In this document: positions 6,636-11,678 of the stretch, in pieces | Position numbering within the stretch: position 1 is the stretch's first letter | Layout of the letters: the number at the start of each line of letters is the position of its first letter | From: Clostridia bacterium | Lineage (GTDB): Bacteria; Bacillota; Clostridia; Christensenellales; CAG-1252 | NCBI GenBank assembly: GCA_009928745.1 | Contig: SACC01000022.1 | Location: forward strand, 1 to 11,678 | Direction of reading: 5' to 3' | Length of the DNA: 11,678 nucleotides | The notes under the pieces: model-generated | What the model was told of the DNA's origin: nothing | The model's input: the letters and a program-made list of their open reading frames with translations, nothing else | Database searches by the model: none | Program-made: the position numbers and the translations under genes

Positions 6636-6691
6636 AAAAGCCGTCAATGATATTAACTAAAATATTAGTAATTTCATATGACGGCTTTTTT
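6636..6691. terminator. Bidirectional intrinsic terminator between convergent operons
   Basis: AAAAGCCGTCA (6636-6646) pairs with TGACGGCTTTT (6679-6689). The arms are joined by a second imperfect stem (ATGA/TCAT and ATT-ACT/AGTAAT with a bulge), and a run of six T follows on the plus strand (6686-6691). The A-run on the left provides the T-run for the minus strand. It serves the plus-strand lipoprotein gene and the minus-strand gene ending at 6715. Confidence 0.85.
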
Positions 6692-6714
6692 GTTGCTAAA
6701 ATGTCGCTTATTGC

Positions 6715-7824
6715 TTAACCCGCATTATTTAATAAGAAAGTTAAGACTGCGGGATTATGGTCGCTATATTCAAAATCCGCATTGATATTAGTTATATTGA
6801 CGACTGTGACATTGTCCGACACAATGAATCCGTCAATTACAACGGTATAATTGACGCCTGCTGTATATGCCATATCGGTAGAGCGGCAGGTTGGCGCGTT
6901 GATTGCAGCAGCGAAGCTATAACCTTCGGTAAGATCGGCATCGCTAAGCTGATATACCCATTCGGGAACTTGCTGTGTAGTTGGAAAGATATTGAGAGAA
7001 TTAATCAAATCGTGATTAAAATCGCCTCCAGCGACTACGTAATTGCCTTTTGAATATTCGGCGGCAAGTATTGCATTAAGCGCAGCTACCTGTTTAACGC
7101 GGATTGTACCGCCCTTATCGTACGCCGACATATGAATATTGATCAGGCAGAAAAACTTATCGCTTCCCTCTATAGGGAGATATGACAGCGTAAAGCATCT
7201 GTCCAAATCGAAGAATTTTGTAGGAAAACTCATATCTACAGGGAAAGAATATCTAACTGCGTTATCAATCTGCTTGCTTGAAAGGGTGGCAATGCCCGAA
7301 TTGACCGAGCCGTGAGGGTCGTTAAGCGGATACATCAGATAACCCGAATGGAAATTAACCGCGAATACGCTTGAATATGCGCTAAAATTCTCTTTGATAA
7401 TATTATATTGGTTCACCTTATGGCTTCGTGTGGAATTGGTATCAACTTCTTGAAAGAGCATAAAGTCATAACTAAAAGGGCTAATTACACTTATTGCGCC
7501 GTTAGTGTTAGCTAGCACAGTTGCCTTGTCTTTTGCGGTAGAATTAGTACCGCTAACCGCAGTGCCGTCCAACATTATCCCCGTATCCATAAAGAAAGAG
7601 AATTCTTGGGTATATGCGCCGAACCCGATATTATATGTAGATACGGTATAATTTTGGTTTAGCTCCACCTTATTTGCCGTAGCGCCGCTTACTTCAAGCT
7701 CCAGTTCATCCTCTATGCGGTAATACTGCGCCGAAATATACCCGACGTATCCGCCGGCTACAACTACAACGAACACAATTATGCTCACAATTACAATAGC
7801 GGTAATTTTAAGTGCTTTTTTCAT
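6715..7824 (-). CDS. Membrane-anchored endonuclease/exonuclease/phosphatase-family protein
   Basis: This 369-aa protein has a basic start (KK), one transmembrane segment (about 7-31) and an exported catalytic domain of the EEP fold (DNase I, exonuclease III and inositol phosphatase superfamily). The metal and phosphate motifs are present in order: STYNIGFG (62-69, Asn65), LFQEVD (123-128, metal-binding Glu126), the NIHMSAYDKG block (229-238, His231), GGDFNHD (266-272, Asp268 and Asn270), DGF (331-333) and SDHNP (354-358, Asp355 and His356). The family hydrolyses phosphodiester or phosphoester bonds. The exact substrate (extracellular DNA, phospholipid head group, sugar phosphate) cannot be told from sequence. 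AAGGAGA lies just before the ATG at 7824. It is the last gene of a three-gene minus-strand set, 44 bp after the thioesterase, and is followed by the bidirectional terminator. Confidence 0.88.
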   Translation of the reverse strand: MKKALKITAIVIVSIIVFVVVVAGGYVGYISAQYYRIEDELELEVSGATANKVELNQNYTVSTYNIGFGAYTQEFSFFMDTGIMLDGTAVSGTNSTAKDKATVLANTNGAISVISPFSYDFMLFQEVDTNSTRSHKVNQYNIIKENFSAYSSVFAVNFHSGYLMYPLNDPHGSVNSGIATLSSKQIDNAVRYSFPVDMSFPTKFFDLDRCFTLSYLPIEGSDKFFCLINIHMSAYDKGGTIRVKQVAALNAILAAEYSKGNYVVAGGDFNHDLINSLNIFPTTQQVPEWVYQLSDADLTEGYSFAAAINAPTCRSTDMAYTAGVNYTVVIDGFIVSDNVTVVNITNINADFEYSDHNPAVLTFLLNNAG

Positions 7825-7868
7825 ATTTTTCTCCTTATTGAGCGTTTACCCGATTATTTATTACTTAC

Positions 7869-8258
7869 TTAATAAAGTCTTGGCACGCGTGTTGGCACGC
7901 CCTTTTCATCCATTGCAACCATAACGAATTTTGCCGAATTAATCATTATCCGCTCTCCGTTGAGTTTTTCCACATAAGCGGTAATATTAACTCGCATAGA
8001 GGTATTGCCCACGCTCTCCAGCATCCCTTCAAGAAGTACCGTATCATTAAGCATTGCGGGCGCGGCAAAATCAACCTTATCTATTGATACAGTGGTAACT
8101 TCGCATTCAGAATGACGTCTTGCAACTACCGCTGCTAAAATGTCCATCCATTCCACAAGTCTGCCGCCGAATAACCTGCCTATTCCGTTAATATCCTCTG
8201 TGAATACTATATGTACCTGCTGCGTCTTTGAGGCTTCCGCCGTTTTTACCTTTTCCAT
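7869..8258 (-). CDS. Acyl-CoA thioesterase, hotdog fold (YciA/BACH type)
   Basis: The 129-aa product is a single hotdog-domain protein. GIGRLFGGRLVEWMD (25-39) carries the family's GG and catalytic Asp39 at the start of the long central helix, and VDFAAPA with the following strands completes the fold. Such enzymes hydrolyse acyl-CoA to free acid and CoA in the cytosol and act as hexamers or similar assemblies. Length is normal for a one-domain member. I chose ATG at 8258, because AGGA lies 9 bases before it; a GTG two codons upstream (8264) is too close to that site, though it could be used and would add two residues. It sits between an exported lipoprotein gene and an exported EEP protein gene; the link between the three is not obvious. 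Confidence 0.88.
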   Translation of the reverse strand: MEKVKTAEASKTQQVHIVFTEDINGIGRLFGGRLVEWMDILAAVVARRHSECEVTTVSIDKVDFAAPAMLNDTVLLEGMLESVGNTSMRVNITAYVEKLNGERIMINSAKFVMVAMDEKGVPTRVPRLY

Positions 8259-8296
8259 AATCACCTGTCCTAATTAATATTCTTGCCACCTTTTAT

Positions 8297-9289
8297 TTAC
8301 AACAAACCGTCCTTAATCGCTATCCCGCCGCTCATATCGTTATCCCTTTCGCTATAGCTGAATACAATATATATGTTAGATTGCGCGGTTCCCTGATATA
8401 TTTTTTTAATATTCCCTTCCCAGCTTTCTTCCGCCCTATATGTCCTCATAAAACCCGAAGTCCATATATCAGCTGTGATATTAAGATATTTATAGCCCAT
8501 ATTATTGCCACCATTGTCTTCCTTCAGCTTATTAGTCGTTGCCGAATCATTATTGGCAACTACAATATCAACGGAAAATGTCAATCTGTAATAATTACCC
8601 TCGACGCTTTCAATTAGCTCAAGCGCAGCGCCTTCCGCAATAATGTTGGTACAATCATAATTAATAGCGGACTTTTGAGCGTCCACATAATTTTGACTTT
8701 CACTTATATTTTCATTGACGTTAAATTTGCCGCTTACCTTTTTCCAACCTCCTGAACTTAATAATCCGTTTTCGCAGTAAGTAGCGTCATCGCCGCTCAT
8801 TCTAAAATATTTGCCCTCACTCACTAATCTAATTGTCGAATCCGTAACAAAAAATTTTGCAATTGCATCAAAATTGTGATTAACGGGTAATTTCAAGGTT
8901 ACATCGTATTTTGCGTTTAGATTTTGCTTTCTAAACCGCTGATAAATAAGCGTTCCCGAATTATTTGACAAACTCGTTGTGCCTATCGTGCTGTTAAAAT
9001 ATGAGTATCTATACGCCTTTGTCTCGTTATACGCTGAGTATTTCAGCATTAATGCGACTTTCTCTTCAGTAGTCAGCTCATTATCAGCAAAAACAGCGTC
9101 AATATCATAAATTGCGCTTTCCACAACCTCTGCGGGCGGCGCAATGCCTCCGTCTAGCAAGACGTATGTATATAAAGGAATCGTATCATCTGGAAGATCG
9201 ACAATTATGTCTTCTTTGCAACCCGAAACCGCAAGTATAAGAATAAAGCAAAGTATTAGTATGGTTATATTTTGCAAGATTTTTCTCAT
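8297..9289 (-). CDS. Lipoprotein of unknown function
   Basis: This 330-aa protein has a signal peptide (RK start, hydrophobic 8-21) ending in the lipobox VSGC with Cys24, followed by an acidic linker (KEDIIVDLPDD). The mature part has an early helical stretch (about 56-86, ending NELTTEEKVALMLKYS), then alternating strands rich in Tyr, Asn and Ser, including GKYFRMSGDDATYCENGLL (about 158-176) and WTSGFMRTYRAEESWEGN (about 273-290). The repeated beta strands around a helix could fit a LolA- or LppX-like half-barrel, but this is a guess and I recognise no family. GAGG before the ATG at 9289 supports the start. It is the first gene of its operon; 38 bp separate its stop from the thioesterase ATG. 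Confidence 0.8.
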   Translation of the reverse strand: MRKILQNITILILCFILILAVSGCKEDIIVDLPDDTIPLYTYVLLDGGIAPPAEVVESAIYDIDAVFADNELTTEEKVALMLKYSAYNETKAYRYSYFNSTIGTTSLSNNSGTLIYQRFRKQNLNAKYDVTLKLPVNHNFDAIAKFFVTDSTIRLVSEGKYFRMSGDDATYCENGLLSSGGWKKVSGKFNVNENISESQNYVDAQKSAINYDCTNIIAEGAALELIESVEGNYYRLTFSVDIVVANNDSATTNKLKEDNGGNNMGYKYLNITADIWTSGFMRTYRAEESWEGNIKKIYQGTAQSNIYIVFSYSERDNDMSGGIAIKDGLL

Positions 9290-9423
9290 AGATACCTCAT
9301 ATAAGTTACGTGTCGCTAATCTCCATATCTCAATAGGTTTTGTACGCGTCTAACATTGACAGCCTTAGTAATCTTGCGGCTATGCAATAAAGTGACCTTC
9401 CAAAGCTGTTAGAGAATAGTAAC
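9290..9423 (-). promoter_or_regulatory. Long 5' leader of the lipoprotein operon, weakly structured
   Basis: From the predicted start near 9423 to the ATG at 9289 there are about 134 untranslated bases, much longer than the leaders of the other operons here. A long-range pairing is possible: TCTA plus ACAGC (9349-9363, plus-strand reading) with GCTGT plus TAGA (9405-9413), enclosing a small TTGC/GCAA hairpin. I do not recognise a known riboswitch. Confidence 0.3.
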
Positions 9424-9429
9424 ACGCTT

Positions 9430-9459
9430 ATTATACAGTCTTTTAGGCTAATCGGTCAA
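9430..9459 (-). promoter_or_regulatory. Promoter of the lipoprotein-thioesterase-EEP operon
   Basis: On the minus strand, TTGACC (9459-9454), an 18-bp spacer and TATAAT (9435-9430). The -35 region overlaps the first of two direct repeats TAATCGGT (9449-9456 and 9465-9472), which lie 16 bp apart on the same strand. Insertion element B begins only 15 bp upstream of the -35 box. Confidence 0.7.
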
Positions 9460-9474
9460 TACCTTAATCGGTGG

Positions 9475-9677
9475 CGGAGTGGATAAAAATGTCTTTTTTG
9501 TCCACTCCGATAAGGGACACCCGCTCGTAATACTCGCCGAGTTTCCCCTCTTTCAAGATAATAATCTTGAAATTCACCCTTTTTGGGCTTTCAGCCTCAA
9601 GGGGCGACAGCAAAAGCGTGGTTTTTCCCGCCGCAAATGATAGCTTTTTTCGAAAAAGCCATTTGGTGCCCACTCTG
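9475..9677 (-). mobile_element. MITE-like insertion (copy B of the structured repeat)
   Basis: This 203-bp segment starts CGGAGTGG and ends CCCACTCTG, giving terminal inverted repeats that match at seven of eight positions. It is bordered on both sides by the identical octamer ATCGGTGG (9467-9474 and 9678-9685), a convincing target-site duplication. In the reverse direction, its bases 9475-9643 match copy A (3569-3742), including the TTTCAAGAT/ATCTTGAAA stem and the terminal hairpin (9475-9509). An extra GCTTTTT/AAAAAGC stem lies at its right side (9643-9659). It codes for nothing convincing: one frame is open for 69 codons but is interrupted in copy A. An 8-bp duplication is known from several IS families, but I cannot assign one; the transposase would act in trans. 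Confidence 0.75.
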
Positions 9678-9685
9678 ATCGGTGG

Positions 9686-9807
9686 TTAAGTTATATGAAG
9701 GAATGGAATATGTATTTTGCGATTACAGCAATATGATTAGCCGCTACAAAATATTTTTTTACTTCGATTTCATAGCGTAATTGACAATTTTTATAAAATA
9801 TGGGGTA
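9686..9807. other. AT-rich spacer, nothing recognised
   Basis: This AT-rich sequence lies between the insertion element and the oxidoreductase promoter. It contains a lone TTGACA (9781-9786) with no -10 box at the right distance. Confidence 0.5.
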
Positions 9808-9837
9808 TTGACTATTAATCTTAAATAATAGTATAAT
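9808..9837 (+). promoter_or_regulatory. Promoter of the oxidoreductase-PHP operon
   Basis: TTGACT (9808-9813), an 18-bp spacer and TATAAT (9832-9837). The predicted start near 9844 gives a leader of about 61 nt with AGAGGA (9893-9898), 6 bases before the ATG at 9905. The leader is AT-rich, with no clear operator. Confidence 0.7.
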
Positions 9838-9904
9838 CATTAAATATTAGCAGTACTTAATTTTAGTAATTTATAGAAACACTCATCAATTAAGAGGACA
9901 AAAT

Positions 9905-11185
9905 ATGAAAGTTAGCATCATAGGATTAGGCTCAAGAGGTAAGAACTACGGTACACATCTAAGCAAAATGCAGGATGTGCAAATTGTCGCCGTCTGCGAT
10001 AAATACCGCAACAAAGTCGATATTGTAGGCAAAATGTGGGGAGTTGCTGAGAATATGCGCTTTACCGACGAAAATGAATTTTTTGCGCTTGGCAAAGTCG
10101 CAGACGTAATGGTTATTGCCACGCAAGACCGTGACCACTATTCTCATTCAAAAAAGGCTTTGGAGCTTGGCTACAACTTGCTTGTAGAAAAACCGCTTTC
10201 GCCCATAATAGAAGAATGCTTGGAACTCGAAAAGTTGGCAAGAGTTAAAGGGCTTAAGGTGCTGGTATGCCACGTTTTGAGATACGCTCCCTATTATCGT
10301 AAAATAAAAGAAATTATTGCGTCGGGCATTCTCGGCGAAGTAAAAGAGATTAGACATTCAGAAAATATCAGCTATTGGCATTATACTCACAGCTATGTGA
10401 GAGGCAACTGGAGAAGAGAAGATACGACTTCGCCGCTGCTACTCGCGAAATGCTGTCACGACGCGGATCTTCTGTACTGGTTCACCGGTAGCAAATGTAA
10501 AAGTCTCTCATCTTACGGCTCGCAGAGCTATTTTAATCACGCTAACGCCCCCGAGGGAGCGGCTCAAAACTGTTTTGATTGCAAACTGCGTACAACCTGT
10601 CTATTTGAAGCCGAATATCAGTACTGCGGCAGAAAAACACTTATCGGACGCACAAAACCAAAATTTCCTTGGGGAACGTACGCGTTTTGTCAAAGCGCTG
10701 ACAAAAAAGATATTCTCGCCGCTCTCAAGACTGGTGAGCGCGGCAAAGAGTTCGCACGCTGTGTTTTTCACTGTGACAACAACGTCGTAGACAGACAAAC
10801 CGTTATGATGGAGATGCAAAACGGTATAATCTGTACGCTGACAGTGGACGCCTTTAACGATAAAAATCATCGCCATACCGAAATACGGGGCTCTAAGGGA
10901 ATGCTGATTGCAGACGATTCGCATAGCGTGCTCACCCTCAAGCTCTTTGATAAGGCGGCTAAAAGAATAACCGTCAATCCTCTTGCCGTCCTAAAGGGTC
11001 ATTACGGCGGCGATCAGGGTATTGTAAAAGCCGTATACAATATACTCAATGTAGACGGCGATTATCCCGGATATACCTGGATTAAGGATACTGTTGAAAG
11101 TCACCGCATAGTTGCCGCTGCAGAGTTGTCAAGAGCAAAGAACGGAGAAAAAGTGGATATGCAGACTATCCCCGATATTATATGA
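9905..11185 (+). CDS. Gfo/Idh/MocA-family NAD(P)-dependent oxidoreductase
   Basis: This 426-aa protein has an N-terminal Rossmann domain with the dinucleotide motif GLGSRG (7-12), an acidic residue after the second strand (CDKY, 31-34) and the EKPL motif with the catalytic-site lysine (95-98). The C-terminal beta-sheet domain carries KCCHDADLL (182-190), whose His185-Asp186 matches the HD active-site pair of the family. Relatives oxidise or reduce sugars, inositols and sugar acids. A cysteine cluster, CFDCKLRTTC (223-232), sits in a loop where many members of this subgroup have a cysteine-rich insert, perhaps binding metal. The substrate cannot be told from sequence. Its stop overlaps the next start as ATGA (11182-11185), so it is coupled to the beta-rich and PHP genes that follow. 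Confidence 0.92.
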   Translation: MKVSIIGLGSRGKNYGTHLSKMQDVQIVAVCDKYRNKVDIVGKMWGVAENMRFTDENEFFALGKVADVMVIATQDRDHYSHSKKALELGYNLLVEKPLSPIIEECLELEKLARVKGLKVLVCHVLRYAPYYRKIKEIIASGILGEVKEIRHSENISYWHYTHSYVRGNWRREDTTSPLLLAKCCHDADLLYWFTGSKCKSLSSYGSQSYFNHANAPEGAAQNCFDCKLRTTCLFEAEYQYCGRKTLIGRTKPKFPWGTYAFCQSADKKDILAALKTGERGKEFARCVFHCDNNVVDRQTVMMEMQNGIICTLTVDAFNDKNHRHTEIRGSKGMLIADDSHSVLTLKLFDKAAKRITVNPLAVLKGHYGGDQGIVKAVYNILNVDGDYPGYTWIKDTVESHRIVAAAELSRAKNGEKVDMQTIPDII

Positions 11186-11631
11186 AGCTGCTCGAAATAA
11201 CAAAAACATATGATCAGTCCGCCGAAACTACTCACGAGTATTTTGCTTTTATCGTACCTTCCGGTATCAAAGAATTACAAATCGAGTTTTCTTTTTCGCC
11301 TTGGAAAGGCGGCGAGGACGGGCTTTACGAGATAAAGCAGACCTTAAAAGAGCAGGCGCCTTATTATAACTTTTCGGAGGCTGAGGCAAAAAGGTATCTG
11401 CCGCTAAGAAATCTTATCGAGGTATCGCTTGATTCTCCTATGGAGTTGCTCGGTTCAGCGCACCGTCACGGCTGCAACCATAATTTTTTTATCAATAAAA
11501 ATCAAGCCACCTACGGATTTAATCCATCTGTTATATATGAGGGCGAATGGCAGTTGTCGTTAAGTTTCAGCGCAATAGTGACGAGCGAGGTAGCGGTTAA
11601 GCTTATCGTGGAGGGCGTGTATGGAATATAA
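11182..11631 (+). CDS. Beta-rich protein, resembles the N-terminal domain of CehA/McbA-type PHP hydrolases
   Basis: This 149-aa protein has no signal peptide and no membrane segment. It alternates strands and polar turns: HEYFAFIVPSGIKELQIEFS (18-37), SPWKGGEDG (39-47) and a late YEGEWQLSLSF followed by AVKLIVEG (118-146). This layout resembles the N-terminal domain found before the PHP domain in CehA/McbA-family metallohydrolases, where a similar GxW strand pair precedes the first metal-binding HxH. Here that domain is its own gene: TAA at 11629-11631 ends it 11 bp after the PHP gene has started in another frame. It starts at an ATGA overlap with the oxidoreductase gene. It probably forms a complex with the PHP protein downstream (inference). 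Confidence 0.6.
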   Translation: MKLLEITKTYDQSAETTHEYFAFIVPSGIKELQIEFSFSPWKGGEDGLYEIKQTLKEQAPYYNFSEAEAKRYLPLRNLIEVSLDSPMELLGSAHRHGCNHNFFINKNQATYGFNPSVIYEGEWQLSLSFSAIVTSEVAVKLIVEGVYGI

Positions 11632-11678
11632 AAAAATGGAATTGCATACCCATACTGTACATAGCGACGGTACTATGC
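11621..11678 (+). CDS. PHP-domain metallohydrolase (CehA/McbA type), N-terminus only
   Basis: This frame starts with ATG at 11621 and runs off the window after 19 codons. Residues 7-19 read ELHTHTVHSDGTM, the opening metal-binding motif of the PHP domain (His9, His11 and Asp16). PHP proteins are metal-dependent phosphoesterases or hydrolases. GGAGGG at 11610-11615 with a 5-base gap is the best ribosome binding site in this operon and supports independent initiation inside the end of the upstream gene. The two genes overlap by 11 bp in different frames. Given the upstream 149-aa domain, the CehA/McbA branch is the likely home, but 19 residues do not settle this. Confidence 0.8.
   Translation, partial: MEYKKMELHTHTVHSDGTM

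Noticed and set aside
8258..8264. GTG at 8264 as the thioesterase start
   Set aside because: AGGA lies only about 3 bases before the GTG, too close, whereas ATG at 8258 is about 9 bases away. It is kept as an alternative in the gene entry.
9349..9413. Possible tRNA-like or c-di-GMP riboswitch fold in the leader
   Set aside because: No T-loop consensus, no acceptor stem of proper length and no conserved GEMM core; only a weak bulged stem remains.
9464..9673. Open frame of 69 codons on the minus strand inside repeat copy B
   Set aside because: It lies within the hairpin-rich element. The matching frame in copy A is broken by indels, and no ribosome binding site precedes it.
9781..9797. TTGACA followed by TATAAA as a promoter
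   Set aside because: The two boxes are only 5 bp apart; the TTGACT/TATAAT pair at 9808-9837 has workable spacing.
11630..11636. Seven-A run as a programmed frameshift site joining the 149-aa domain to PHP
   Set aside because: The upstream frame's TAA already uses the first two A residues, and a strong GGAGGG site with ATG explains PHP translation without frameshifting.

Overview
The window looks like part of a chromosome from a low- to moderate-GC, Gram-positive-type anaerobe, most likely an uncultured member of the Clostridia. The signs are AAGGAG-type ribosome binding sites, near-perfect TTGACA/TATAAT promoters, a BioY biotin transporter component, IclR and PadR regulators and two lipoproteins with N-terminal lipoboxes. 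This placement is inferred from gene style only. No rRNA, tRNA or CRISPR array was seen.

Layout. (1) 1-3418, minus strand: an operon of an IclR regulator, a 702-aa membrane-anchored alpha/alpha-toroid (polysaccharide-lyase-like) protein and the start of KDPG aldolase (eda, cut by the window edge). It has a consensus promoter (TTGACA, 17 bp, TATAAT) and a perfect 9-bp palindrome just downstream of the predicted transcription start. The content fits uronate or acidic-oligosaccharide catabolism feeding KDPG. (2) 3419-3820: an intergenic stretch holding a hairpin-rich repeat (copy A). (3) 3821-4524, minus: bioY followed by an ATGA-overlapping 56-aa acidic small protein. The bioY promoter places +1 on the A of the ATG, so the mRNA is predicted to be leaderless. 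(4) 4576-6507, plus: a divergent PadR regulator overlapping (ATGA) a lipoprotein with five tandem Ig-like repeats; a bidirectional terminator follows. (5) 6715-9459, minus: a lipoprotein of unknown function, a hotdog acyl-CoA thioesterase and a membrane-anchored endonuclease/exonuclease/phosphatase-family protein, with a promoter about 130 nt upstream of the first gene. (6) 9467-9685: copy B of the repeat, in inverted orientation to A. It has short terminal inverted repeats and a perfect 8-bp flanking direct repeat, so it looks like a MITE-type insertion. (7) 9808-11678, plus: a Gfo/Idh/MocA oxidoreductase, a 149-aa beta-rich protein and the start of a PHP-domain metallohydrolase. The last two look like a CehA/McbA-type protein split into two coupled cistrons.

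Recurring themes are ATGA start/stop overlaps (four junctions) and one mobile, strongly structured repeat found in two long copies and one fragment. The most useful new leads are the repeat family with its 8-bp target duplication, the small acidic protein coupled to BioY, the leaderless bioY promoter facing padR across a symmetric TTGTCAA/TTGACAA pair, and the split PHP protein.
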